Part shown: one piece after another, positions 1 through 7,739 of the stretch
Position numbering within the stretch: position 1 is the first letter of the stretch
Layout: the number at the start of each line of letters is the position of its first letter
From: an uncultured Parabacteroides sp.
GTDB lineage: Bacteria > Bacteroidota > Bacteroidia > Bacteroidales > Tannerellaceae
NCBI GenBank assembly: GCA_900547435.1
Contig: URGO01000046.1
Location: forward strand, 1 to 20,539
Direction of reading: 5' to 3'
DNA length: 20,539 nt
The notes under the pieces: model-generated
Seen by the model: the letters and a program-made list of their open reading frames with translations, nothing else
Databases searched by the model: none
Told to the model about the DNA's origin: nothing
Translations under genes and position numbers: made by a program

Positions 1-468
1 GGATTTCCGGGAATGCATATCCAGCTTATGACCGGCGGGGTGCCTACGGATAATTTCCTGAATCAGATTGAGACGTTAGGCATCAGTAGTCTGACTCTTT
101 ATAACTGGGGCGGACCGCATTATGAGGATTACCTCCGTTGGGGAACAGAGGCTTTCGAGCGCTTGGAGCAATGGAGCGAGGCGGTGTCGATACCCTATTT
201 CCCGAATGCTTCGATAGGCTGGGATGATACGCCCCGGTTCCCTCACAAGACGCAAAAGGATGTGGTGCATCTCAATCAGTCGCCCACCTCTTTCGCTTAT
301 TTTCTCCGGAAAGCTAAGGAGTATTGCGACCGGCACCCGGAACAGCCCAAGCTGATTACTGTGTATGCGTGGAATGAATGGGTGGAAGGCGCTTATCTGC
401 TTCCCGATGCCAAGTATGGCTTCGGCTATCTGGAGGCGTTGAAAGAGGTGATGACAGAAGACAAGTAG
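1..468 (+). CDS. WbsX / GH99-like protein, C-terminal fragment
   Basis: The reading frame is open from the first base of the window, so this is the 3' part of a longer gene; the internal Met at base 13 is not taken as a start. The visible residues resemble the C-terminal part of the WbsX family, a GH99-like (beta/alpha)8-barrel group often found in polysaccharide and O-antigen loci. Seen: a GWDDTPR motif about 70 residues after the first visible Met, and AWNEWVEGAYLLPD near the end, both typical of this family, in which the NEW(A/V)EG strand carries an acidic residue of the presumed active site. A role in glycan cleavage or assembly is inferred from the family only. The gene stops at a TAG followed by a repeat-containing spacer. 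An alternative is an unrelated barrel glycosidase, which I consider less likely. Confidence 0.8.
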   Translation, partial: GFPGMHIQLMTGGVPTDNFLNQIETLGISSLTLYNWGGPHYEDYLRWGTEAFERLEQWSEAVSIPYFPNASIGWDDTPRFPHKTQKDVVHLNQSPTSFAYFLRKAKEYCDRHPEQPKLITVYAWNEWVEGAYLLPDAKYGFGYLEALKEVMTEDK

Positions 469-470
469 AT

Positions 471-565
471 GAGTTGATGAGGTAACGAGTTAACAAGGCT
501 CCAGTTGACAAGTTGACGAGGCTTTAGTAGACCAGGCTTAGGCCTCGTTACCTTGTCAACTCGTT
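471..565. repeat. Intergenic GTTGACAAG-type inverted repeat, copy 1
   Basis: The spacer after the WbsX-like gene is made of GTTGACAAG-like words (GTTAACAAG, GTTGACAAG, TTGACGAGG) followed by their complements (CCTCGTTACC, CTTGTCAAC). The arms at 504-522 and 542-560 are 19 bases each and pair at 17 positions around a 19-base loop. Related copies lie at 2199-2264 and 16181-16277. Function is unknown; it could act as a 3'-end hairpin or be a remnant of a small mobile element. Confidence 0.75.
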
Positions 566-580
566 TACTTATGAATAAGA

Positions 581-620
581 ATCGTCCGATTTCGGATAGA
601 AGTGTCCGATATCGGACACT
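581..620. promoter_or_regulatory. Tandem palindromic activator sites upstream of a sigma54 promoter
   Basis: Bases 601-620 are a perfect 20-bp palindrome, AGTGTCCGAT followed by ATCGGACACT. An imperfect second copy (ATCGTCCGAT/TTCGGATAGA, 14 of 20 positions shared) occupies 581-600, so the two centres are exactly 20 bp apart, close to two helical turns. The palindrome centre is about 78 bp upstream of the start site predicted from the -24/-12 promoter at 664-677. This is the normal arrangement for dimers of an NtrC-family enhancer-binding protein, and such a protein is encoded two genes down. That this regulator binds here is an inference. Confidence 0.75.
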
Positions 621-662
621 TTGTTTTTATAAGGTGTTCTAATAATCAGCCTATTAGGATTA

Positions 663-678
663 CGGCACGACTTTTGCT
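663..678 (+). promoter_or_regulatory. Sigma54 (RpoN) -24/-12 promoter
   Basis: The sequence cGGCAC-N5-TTGCT has GG at 664-665 and GC at 676-677 with exactly ten bases between, matching the RpoN consensus TGGCAC-N5-TTGC(A/T) except for the first base. It predicts a transcript start near base 689, about 15 bases before the TolC-family ATG at 704. It therefore rules out the upstream in-frame GTG at 602 as the translation start. Paired palindromes at 581-620 and a downstream gene for a sigma54 activator support the call. Confidence 0.8.
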
Positions 679-703
679 TAGGGTAGGGCAAAAAGAAAAA
701 AGT

Positions 704-2191
704 ATGAAACGAATAGGTATTTGGATGATAGGATTATGGGCGGGCCTTTGTGCCCTCCATGCGGAAACATCGGAGAAAAGCTTTCCGTTGACCTTAGACG
801 AAGCTATCCGGTTAGCACAGGTCCGTTCGGTAGATGCAGCGGTAGCCCTGAATGAATTGAAGACCGCTTATTGGGAGTACCGGACGCACAAGGCCGACCA
901 GCTCCCGGAGATTGTGTTTACCGGGACATTGCCTACCTACAACAAGCAATACGCGCAATACCAGCAATCGGACGGTTCGTACACGTATGTGCAGAGCAAT
1001 ATGTTGGGGCTGAACGGGGAGATTTCTATCGAGCAGAACATTGCCCTGACCGGAGGTAAGGTCTCGTTGAACACTTCGCTGGATTTTACCCGTCAGCTGG
1101 GGCATGGGGCGTATAGCGAGTTCATGAGCGTACCCATCAGCCTGACCCTGACGCAACCTATCTTTGGGGTGAACGACCAGAAGTGGAAGCGGCGCATCGA
1201 GCCGGTGCGTTATGAGGAGGCAAAGGCCGCCTTTATGGAGAGTGTGGAGAATGTGACGATTACGACGATAACCCATTATTTCAATCTTCTTCTGGCACAG
1301 GATAACCTGGAGATATGCCGGCAAAATCTGGAGAATGCCGATAAGCTATATGATATAGCCGTGGCCAAGCGTAAGATAGGGCATATCTCGGAAATCGAAC
1401 TGATGCAATTGAAGCAATCTGCCTTGCAGGCGAAAGGGAAGGTGACCGAGGCGGAGGCCAACTTTAACTCGATGATGTTTCAATTGCGCTCCTTTCTGGG
1501 CTTGAGCGAGGAGGATATCATTGAGCCGGTCATGCCCGAAATTTCCACCGATTTGCACTTAGATTACCGGCAGGTGTTGGAAAAGGCGCAAGAGAACAAT
1601 TCCTTTTCGAAGAATATTCGCCGGAGACAACTGGAGGCGGATTATAGTGTGGCTACGGCCAAGGGGGAACGCTTCGGCATAGACCTGTTCGCTTCGGTGG
1701 GATATACCGGGAAAGAGCGTACATTTGCAGGGGCATACGACCCGTTGAAGGATAACCAGATTGTAGAGGTGGGCGTGACGATTCCGATTCTGGACTGGGG
1801 CAAGCGCAAAGGAAAGGTGAAGGTCGCGGAGTCGAACCGTGAGGTGGAGTTATCCAAGATTCGCCAGGAGCAGATGGATTTCAACCAGGATATATTCCTG
1901 TTGGTTGAGAATTTCAACAATCAATCCACCCAATTGCAGATAGCGGCCGAGGTGGACGAGCTGGCGGAACACCGGTATAATACTTCTATCGAGACTTTTA
2001 TGGTTGGGAAGATTGATATCCTGGAGTTGAACGACGCGCAGAACTCGAAGGATGAGGCCAAGCAGAAACATATCCAGGAATTGTATTATTATTGGCGTTA
2101 CCTGTATAATATCCGAAGCTTGACCTTGTATGATTTCTTGAATAATTGTACTTTAGACGCGGATTTCGAGAAGTTGGTTCACAATGAATAA
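704..2191 (+). CDS. TolC-family outer membrane efflux channel
   Basis: Predicted to form the trimeric outer-membrane/periplasmic tunnel used by efflux or type I secretion systems. The chosen ATG gives 495 residues with a signal peptide (about residues 1-20, ending ALHA before ETSEK). Mature sequence starts with the family's FPLTLDEAIRLA segment, followed by two OEP repeats of long amphipathic helices (for example around VAKRKIGHISEIELMQLK) and beta strands, and a second repeat ending with SIETFMVGKIDILELNDAQN. Length and layout fit TolC proteins. An in-frame GTG at 602 lies inside the upstream palindrome and before the predicted transcript start, so it is rejected. No adaptor (HlyD-like) or ABC/RND pump gene adjoins it here, so its partners must be encoded elsewhere. 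It is the first gene of a unit with a sigma54 activator and a kinase gene, suggesting envelope-stress or substrate-controlled expression. Confidence 0.93.
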   Translation: MKRIGIWMIGLWAGLCALHAETSEKSFPLTLDEAIRLAQVRSVDAAVALNELKTAYWEYRTHKADQLPEIVFTGTLPTYNKQYAQYQQSDGSYTYVQSNMLGLNGEISIEQNIALTGGKVSLNTSLDFTRQLGHGAYSEFMSVPISLTLTQPIFGVNDQKWKRRIEPVRYEEAKAAFMESVENVTITTITHYFNLLLAQDNLEICRQNLENADKLYDIAVAKRKIGHISEIELMQLKQSALQAKGKVTEAEANFNSMMFQLRSFLGLSEEDIIEPVMPEISTDLHLDYRQVLEKAQENNSFSKNIRRRQLEADYSVATAKGERFGIDLFASVGYTGKERTFAGAYDPLKDNQIVEVGVTIPILDWGKRKGKVKVAESNREVELSKIRQEQMDFNQDIFLLVENFNNQSTQLQIAAEVDELAEHRYNTSIETFMVGKIDILELNDAQNSKDEAKQKHIQELYYYWRYLYNIRSLTLYDFLNNCTLDADFEKLVHNE

Positions 2192-2198
2192 AGGAAAG

Positions 2199-2264
2199 GG
2201 GACAAGTTGACGAGGAACCAGCAACTGAAGCCTTGTTAACTTGTGGACTGAAGCCTTGTCAACT
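2199..2264. repeat. Intergenic GTTGACAAG-type inverted repeat, copy 2, inside the tolC-regulator unit
   Basis: Between the TolC-family stop and the response-regulator start lie ACAAGTTGACGAGG (2202-2215) and CCTTGTTAACTTGT (2231-2244), arms that pair at 12 of 14 positions, then a further CCTTGTCAACT at 2254-2264. The words are those of the copies at 471-565 and 16181-16277. Because the flanking genes are on the same strand, a hairpin here could weaken or process the transcript between channel and regulator. Confidence 0.72.
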
Positions 2265-2279
2265 AAAACGAAAAAAATG

Positions 2280-3641
2280 ATGGCAAAGATATTGATTATA
2301 GATGATGACGCAGGGGTACGCTCATCGCTGGGGTTTCTCTTGAAAAGGGCGGGATATCAACCGGAGTCGGTTCCCGGTCCGAAAGAGGCGATTCAGGTGG
2401 TGCGCGAACGGGCTCCGCAATTGATATTGATGGATATGAACTTCACGCTGACCACAACCGGCGAGGAGGGCATTCAGCTTTTGAAGCAGGTGAAGGTGCT
2501 TTGCCCGGAAGTGCCGGTTATCCTGATGACGGCTTGGGGCTCTATCTCGTTGGCGGTTCAGGGAATGCAGGCGGGGGCTTTCGACTTCATCACCAAGCCC
2601 TGGAACAATCTGGTGTTGCTGAGGTCGGTCCGCAATGCCTTGGATTTGTGCGAACAGGAGAAAGAGACCGATGCTCCGCTCAACCGGACAGAAGCCGATG
2701 CAAAATTTCATTTCGAGAAGATTGTAGGGCAGAGTCCGGCGCTGATGAATATCTTAGGGACGGTATCGCGTATTGCGCCTACCACGGCCTCGGTGCTGAT
2801 TACGGGCGAGAGCGGTACCGGGAAAGAGCTGATAGCCGAGGCTATTCATGAGAATAGTCCCCGGTCGGGCGAACCTTTTATCAAGGTGAACTTGGGCGGA
2901 TTGTCGCAAAGCCTTTTCGAGAGCGAGATGTTCGGACATAAGAAAGGGGCCTTTACCGATGCTTATATGGATCGTGTAGGACGGTTCGAGATGGCCAACG
3001 GAGGAACGATTTTCTTGGACGAGATAGGAGATTTGGAGCTTTCTTCGCAGGTCAAGCTCTTGCGTGTCCTGCAAGACCAGACTTTCGAGGTGCTGGGGGA
3101 TAGCCGTCCCCGGAAGGTGGATGTGCGGGTGGTCAGTGCGACCAATCGGGATCTCTCAGCTATGGTCAGTGCCCATACGTTCCGTGAAGACCTGTTTTAT
3201 CGCATTAACCTGATAACCATTCATCTCCCGGCCTTGCGGGAGAGGCGGGAGGATATCCCGCTATTGGTGCGTCATTTCGCGCAGAAGCTCTCGGAAACAA
3301 ACGGATTGCCTATGGTAGAGTTTGCTTCGGAGGCTTTCACGTATCTGCAACAACTCCCTTTTCCGGGAAATATACGCGAGCTGAAGAATCTGGTAGAACG
3401 TACCCTGTTGGTATCCGGCAAACAACGTATCGGGGCGGAAGATTTCCAACGCAATGAACTGGCCCAACCCGCTACCCCGAAATCGGCTTTGGAGGGTCTG
3501 ACCTTGGAGGAGTTGGAGAAGCAGACTATCTTGCGGACTTTGGAGAAGTATGACCGTAATCTGACTCAGGTGGCGCAGGTATTGGGCATCAGCCGGGCTT
3601 CGCTCTACCGAAGGCTGGAGAAATACAAGATAGAGTTGTAA
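2280..3641 (+). CDS. NtrC-family sigma54-dependent response regulator
   Basis: A cytoplasmic activator of RpoN promoters, 453 residues from the chosen ATG. Receiver domain at residues about 2-115: acidic pocket DDD at 8-10, phospho-acceptor Asp52 (LILMD), Thr84 and Lys106 (ITKP). AAA+ domain at about 145-375: Walker A GESGTGKE at 176-183, sigma54-contact loop GAFTDA at 223-228 (consensus GAFTGA), Walker B GTIFLDE at 242-248, and the downstream SATNRDL and FREDLFYRI motifs. A Fis-type helix-turn-helix (TQVAQVLGISRASLYRRLEKY) ends the protein. The start is at MAKILIIDDD; an adjacent ATG at 2277 is equally possible, while a TTG at 2241 lies in the intergenic repeat and is unlikely. It follows tolC and precedes the kinase gene by 18 bases. 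It probably activates the promoter at 663-678, which would make the unit autoregulated. Confidence 0.95.
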   Translation: MAKILIIDDDAGVRSSLGFLLKRAGYQPESVPGPKEAIQVVRERAPQLILMDMNFTLTTTGEEGIQLLKQVKVLCPEVPVILMTAWGSISLAVQGMQAGAFDFITKPWNNLVLLRSVRNALDLCEQEKETDAPLNRTEADAKFHFEKIVGQSPALMNILGTVSRIAPTTASVLITGESGTGKELIAEAIHENSPRSGEPFIKVNLGGLSQSLFESEMFGHKKGAFTDAYMDRVGRFEMANGGTIFLDEIGDLELSSQVKLLRVLQDQTFEVLGDSRPRKVDVRVVSATNRDLSAMVSAHTFREDLFYRINLITIHLPALRERREDIPLLVRHFAQKLSETNGLPMVEFASEAFTYLQQLPFPGNIRELKNLVERTLLVSGKQRIGAEDFQRNELAQPATPKSALEGLTLEELEKQTILRTLEKYDRNLTQVAQVLGISRASLYRRLEKYKIEL

Positions 3642-3659
3642 CGGATAGGAGGAACCGCT

Positions 3660-4961
3660 ATGCGATTGAAGAGCATGTTCTTTTTATTGATTTTGTTGCT
3701 GGTCTGCCTTGTCCTGCTATTGGCCTATATGGTATTGGGCGGACACTCGTTCAAGTTGTTCTTTTGGATAGAAGGGCTGATGGTGCTGGTAATCGTTCTC
3801 TTGTTCCTTTTGTATCAACGCATCATCAAGCCGCTCTACACGTTGGGGAATGGAATGGATTTGTTGAACGAGCAGGACTTCAGCTCCCGGTTGGGGAGGG
3901 TAGGCCAGAAGGAAACAGACCGTATCGTGGATGTATTCAATCGCATCATGGATCAGCTTAAGAACGAGAGGCTCCGTTTGAGGGAGCAGAATCATTTTCT
4001 GGATTTGCTGATTCAAGCTTCGCCTATGGGGGTGATTATCCTGAATCTGGACAGGCAGATTCTTTCGGTCAATCCGGCGGCTTGCAAGATGCTCCGCATA
4101 ACGGGCGAGGAGGAGGTAATCGGCAATACCTTGTCCGGTCGGAACGATTTGCCTTTGCTGGAGGAATTGGACCGGGTCCCGCTGGACGGTTCGCAAACCA
4201 TCCGGTTGAGCGATGCCAATGTGTATAAATGTTCGCATTCCTCGTTTATGGACCAGGGATTTTCGCATGATTTCTATCTGATAGAGATGCTCACGCAAGA
4301 GGTCTTCAAAGCGGAAAAGAAAGCCTATGAGAAGGTTATCCGCATGATTTCGCATGAGGTCAATAATACTACCGCCGGGATTACTTCTACCTTAGATACG
4401 TTGGAATCTACTTTTAGCGGGATGGAGGATATGAAGGACGTATGCGATGTGTTGCAGATTTCCATTGACCGGTGTTATAGCATGAGCCGGTTTATCACGA
4501 ACTTCGCCGATGTGGTCCGCATCCCGGAGCCCCAGTGCAAACCGACTTCGCTCAATGAATTGGTGACCTCGTGCAAGCGTTTTATGGAGACAATTTGTAT
4601 GAGCCGGGATATTGAGCTCCGGATGGAGTTGGCCGATGATTTGCCGATGGTGGAGATAGACCGCTCGTTGTTCGAACAGGTGTTGGTGAATATCATTAAG
4701 AACTCGGCTGAGTCCATCGGCCGGCAAGGGCATATGTATATCCGCACCACCACACATCCGCTTTGACTGGAAGTCGGGTATGACGGGCAGGGCATCAGCA
4801 AGGAGACCGAAGCCTAGCTAATCAGTCCTTTCTTTTCTACCAAACCCAACGGACAGGGCATCGGACTGATTTTTATCCGCGAGGTGTTGCAACGCCATCA
4901 GTGTTCTTTCTCCTTGAAAACGTATGCCGATGGCATCACCCGATTCAAGATTTGGCTATAA
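3660..4961 (+). pseudogene. Sensor histidine kinase, interrupted by two in-frame stops
   Basis: The intact frame encodes 368 residues to a TGA at 4764-4766: two membrane segments (about 7-27 and 33-53) with only a few residues between, a HAMP-like linker, a PAS domain (about 110-215), a DHp helix with phospho-accepting His232 (RMISHEVNNT), and the ATPase N box (LVNIIKNSAES, about 342-352). The same frame then continues as recognisable ATPase sequence after the TGA (LEVGYDGQGISKETEA), meets a TAG at 4815-4817, and goes on with SPFFSTKPNGQGIGL to a TAA at 4959-4961. Two stops without a frameshift, and Tyr where the G1 box (DxGxG) needs its first Asp, indicate genuine decay, not a single reading error. 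The truncated product lacks G1, ATP lid and G2, so it should not bind ATP productively. Its partner is the regulator immediately upstream. Whether the short protein is still made is unknown. Confidence 0.88.
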
Positions 4962-4975
4962 TTAGGCATATCCTC

Positions 4976-6250
4976 TTAGGGAGCGGACTTTAATAATTGA
5001 AACCCGAAATGACAAAAGAGGCACTTCTTCTGTTCGCAATAGTTCCGTTTCAGATGAATCAAGGCTTGCGTATCTCCGGCATTCCGGGCAAGGATTCCTG
5101 CGGTGCGGAACATATGAATAATCCGGTTCTCTTCCGGCGGGATGCGTTCTAACACCATCAGGGCGCGTTCGGTGTATTCCGGCAGGTGATGGTACTTCCC
5201 ATAGGCGAACATCATGGGAGCCACGGTGTTGATGAGGATGATATCCAGTGCTTTGTCGCCCAATACCTTCTTGTGCATGGGCGAACTCTCACGGAAGTTG
5301 TAGTGCGTGTCCCAAAATTCGGAGGTCTCTGCCCGGAGGTAGGATTTTATCTCCCGCAGGTTTCCTGCATTCAGCAGTGCAGAGAAGAGGGTATCGAGTG
5401 TGACCCAGATTGCGGCCAGTAGCACTAATTTGATATAGGGCGATGCGTTGGGGCGTACCCGTAATCGGCGGAACAGGTGAGGTTCTAACGGTTCCAATCC
5501 GAACTTCTTCCGCAAGAATTGGTATTCTTGTTGCAGGAACCGGTAATAATGGTGAAACTCTTGACAAGGCTCTTCCAACATTCCGGCTTGCCCCAGGAAA
5601 AGAGCTTCGATTTGTGATACGCTTCCGCGTTGCTTTTGGATGTATTTCAACGGAAGGCTTCGTGCCAGACGTTCGAAGATGTCGCTATTTACGCCAAATC
5701 CGAAATTCCGGCAAAGCAAGATGTAGAAAGCTTCGTTCCAGTCTTGGGCATATTGGTCCAGCCATTGGTAGATGTCGTGTGTTTTTCTTTCCAAACGCTC
5801 ACACAATAGCCGGTCCATCCACTCCGTCCGGCGAATCGGTTCGATTTCCGGTAATCGCTCGAAGCAAGGGATATCCCCGTCACGATTCAATAACCATTCG
5901 ATGTTGTCCATGAGGGCCGGGGGAATAATCATAAGCCATTGCGGAATTGCTTCCTGATTGCTTCGGCACGCGATGGCATCTTCCTCGACAATGACATGCA
6001 GGATGACATTATCGTAAGCCTTGTCCGAATCGTGCCCATGCCTGTACCATTCGGAGGCTTTCCCGTGGATTTCCACGCTTCCCGCCCATAAAGTTCCGTT
6101 GATTTTGACTTTTGCATTGAAGAAATCAGGACCGGCATCCCGGTTTTGAATACCGGGGTCTATTATTTCCAACGTTTCGCCTTGCGTTGTCCGCATATCG
6201 GTAGTCCGATATAATCTGTATTTCCAAATGTATTGAAGTAATTGTTCCAT
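4976..6250 (-). CDS. DUF2851 family protein
   Basis: A 424-residue protein matching the DUF2851 family, which is widespread in Bacteroidota and has no established function. Seen: an N-terminal LLQYIWKYRLY segment, then GPDFFNAKVKINGTLWAGSVEIH, SEWYRHGHDSDKAYDNVILHVI with several His/Asp residues, a long helical middle, and a C-terminal cysteine cluster (YCEQKKCLFCHFG) that could bind metal. The first half looks nuclease-like in its acidic/His pattern, but that is only an impression. No signal peptide is visible, so it is probably cytoplasmic. It lies 50 bases downstream of the M16 peptidase gene on the same strand and may be co-transcribed, although a TACTTTTG box in the gap could give it its own promoter. 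Its 3' end converges on the decayed kinase gene with 14 bases between them. Confidence 0.88.
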   Translation of the reverse strand: MEQLLQYIWKYRLYRTTDMRTTQGETLEIIDPGIQNRDAGPDFFNAKVKINGTLWAGSVEIHGKASEWYRHGHDSDKAYDNVILHVIVEEDAIACRSNQEAIPQWLMIIPPALMDNIEWLLNRDGDIPCFERLPEIEPIRRTEWMDRLLCERLERKTHDIYQWLDQYAQDWNEAFYILLCRNFGFGVNSDIFERLARSLPLKYIQKQRGSVSQIEALFLGQAGMLEEPCQEFHHYYRFLQQEYQFLRKKFGLEPLEPHLFRRLRVRPNASPYIKLVLLAAIWVTLDTLFSALLNAGNLREIKSYLRAETSEFWDTHYNFRESSPMHKKVLGDKALDIILINTVAPMMFAYGKYHHLPEYTERALMVLERIPPEENRIIHMFRTAGILARNAGDTQALIHLKRNYCEQKKCLFCHFGFQLLKSAP

Positions 6251-6276
6251 CTTTTCCCATAGTTAAAGATTCCTCA

Positions 6277-6284
6277 CAAAAGTA
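6277..6284 (-). promoter_or_regulatory. Possible -7 box before the DUF2851 gene
   Basis: On the minus strand this reads TACTTTTG, matching the Bacteroidota -7 consensus TAnnTTTG, 26 bases before the ATG. I do not see a convincing TTG -33 element at the usual spacing, so the promoter is only a candidate. Confidence 0.4.
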
Positions 6285-6300
6285 GGAATTTTATTTTAAA

Positions 6301-7521
6301 TCATTCATATATCAACGTAAATAATTGTCCGGGGTCGAAAAGTTCTTGGGCTACGGCATGGATTTCCTCGGCCGTAATCCGCTCTATCTGCCGGAAAACC
6401 TCCTCCATCGAGTCGAAGCGGTTATAATGCAGGAAGCTTTTCCCCAAGTTCAGGAAGAGCCCTTCCCGATTATCCACCGAGATGCCCAATTGCCCTAAGG
6501 CTTGTTTCTTTGCGGAGGCAAGTTGGCGTTCGGTGAGTGGGGCCGTACGGAATTTCTCCAATTCGCGATGTACCAGTTTCATGGCGCGTTTCCGGTTCTT
6601 CGGGTCGGTACCGAAATAGATGCTGAACACTCCGGTATCGGTATAGGCGGTAATGTTCGACTCTACGTTATAGACCAATCCGTTATGCTCGCGCAAGGAG
6701 AGGTTCAGGCGGTTGTTCATGCCCGGCCCTCCCAGGATATTGTTCAGAAGGAATAGGGCAATGCGCTTATCATCGTACATACTATACGCGCGGTTTCCAA
6801 TCATCACATGCGCCTGATGCGTGTCGCGTTGCAAGGATAGGAGAGAGGATGGTACCATGTCCGGTTTCCGGCGGTTCAGCTGGTTGGCTTGAGCCGGGAT
6901 ATCGCTCATCAGGTTCTCCGCCCATTGGATTATCCGTTCAAACGGGACCTTTCCCATCGAGAAGAACACCATGTTGTCCGGCGTATAGAACCGGCGCATG
7001 AAGGAGCGTCCGCTCTCCGAGTCGAACCGCTCTAACGAGGCTTCATCTCCTAAGATATTATGCCCCAAGGCATGTCCCTTGAAAAGCAGATTCTCGAAAT
7101 CATCGAAGATAAGTTCCGAAGGGCTGTCCTCATACGAACTGATCTCGTCCAAGATGACATCCCGCTCCTTTTCGATTTGCGCCTCCGGGAAGATGGAATG
7201 AAACACCAGGTCGACCAGCAGGTCAAATGCCCGAAGGAAATGCTCGCGCATGAATATCGAATAGACAAAAGTCTCCTCTTTAGTGGTATAAGCATTCAGT
7301 TCGCCTCCCACCTGCTCCATCCGGTTCAGGATATAATTAGCCCGATGTTTCTCGGTTCCTTTAAACAGGATATGTTCGACAAAGTGTGCCAGACCATGCT
7401 CTTCCGGACGTTCGTCCCGGGCACCGGCATTTACCGAGAATCCGCAATAAGCCACGGGCGACTCTGAAGGCAGATGCACCATCCGCAAGCCATTGGACAA
7501 AGTATGTGTTATGTATTCCAT
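6301..7521 (-). CDS. M16 family zinc metallopeptidase
   Basis: A 406-residue, single-unit M16 peptidase (processing-peptidase/PqqL-like). The inverted zinc motif HxxEH is HFVEH at residues 46-50, giving ligands His46 and His50 and general base Glu49. The third ligand is Glu126 in ERDVILDEISSYEDSP, 76 residues after the motif as the family requires. The N-terminal half is the active domain; the C-terminal half (GGPGMNNRLNLSLREHNGLVYNV) is the inactive partner domain, including the R/Y region that binds substrate. No signal peptide is seen, so a cytoplasmic location is likely. It lies between thioredoxin and DUF2851 on the same strand. It probably degrades peptides or processes a specific precursor; no substrate is apparent nearby. 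Confidence 0.94.
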   Translation of the reverse strand: MEYITHTLSNGLRMVHLPSESPVAYCGFSVNAGARDERPEEHGLAHFVEHILFKGTEKHRANYILNRMEQVGGELNAYTTKEETFVYSIFMREHFLRAFDLLVDLVFHSIFPEAQIEKERDVILDEISSYEDSPSELIFDDFENLLFKGHALGHNILGDEASLERFDSESGRSFMRRFYTPDNMVFFSMGKVPFERIIQWAENLMSDIPAQANQLNRRKPDMVPSSLLSLQRDTHQAHVMIGNRAYSMYDDKRIALFLLNNILGGPGMNNRLNLSLREHNGLVYNVESNITAYTDTGVFSIYFGTDPKNRKRAMKLVHRELEKFRTAPLTERQLASAKKQALGQLGISVDNREGLFLNLGKSFLHYNRFDSMEEVFRQIERITAEEIHAVAQELFDPGQLFTLIYE

Positions 7522-7601
7522 AATGAATAGTCAAACCGTTTGATTCCTCTCATTTTGTTGCATTTCTCCGTTTTCGGCTAACACCTTGTTCGTGCCTCGC
7601 T

Positions 7602-7700
7602 TTCACACGGATTTATGCCTATCTTTTCCGCCAAAGCATACTATCTTTCGCTTCAAAGATGCCTATATTTTCTTGCAAAGATAGGCATCTTTTCCCGGAA
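7602..7700. repeat. Dispersed hairpin element, copy A
   Basis: This stretch matches bases 17691-17789 with about 80% identity and no gaps over 85 positions counted by hand (7615-7699 against 17704-17788). It holds two direct ATGCCTAT words 44 bases apart (7615 and 7659) and an inverted one (ATAGGCAT at 7681). AAAGATGCCTAT (7655-7666) and ATAGGCATCTTT (7681-7692) form a perfect 12-bp stem with a 14-base loop. It lies between the trxA stop and the M16 start and might help end the trxA transcript. Confidence 0.75.
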
Positions 7701-7739
7701 AAATCCGGATAGCGGTCCGAAAAACGTTTTGACATTCTT

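Noticed and set aside
602..703. Upstream GTG extension of the TolC-family gene
   Set aside because: It starts inside the palindrome and upstream of the predicted sigma54 transcript start (about 689), and it would hide the signal peptide that begins at 704.
2241..2279. TTG start for the response regulator
   Set aside because: It lies within the intergenic repeat; MAKILIIDDD at 2280 is the normal start of a receiver domain.
3660..4961. Frameshift or recoding explanation for the kinase interruption
   Set aside because: The frame is unchanged on both sides and two different stop codons (TGA and TAG) are involved, while both are used as ordinary stops or absent in neighbouring genes; nonsense changes explain it more simply.
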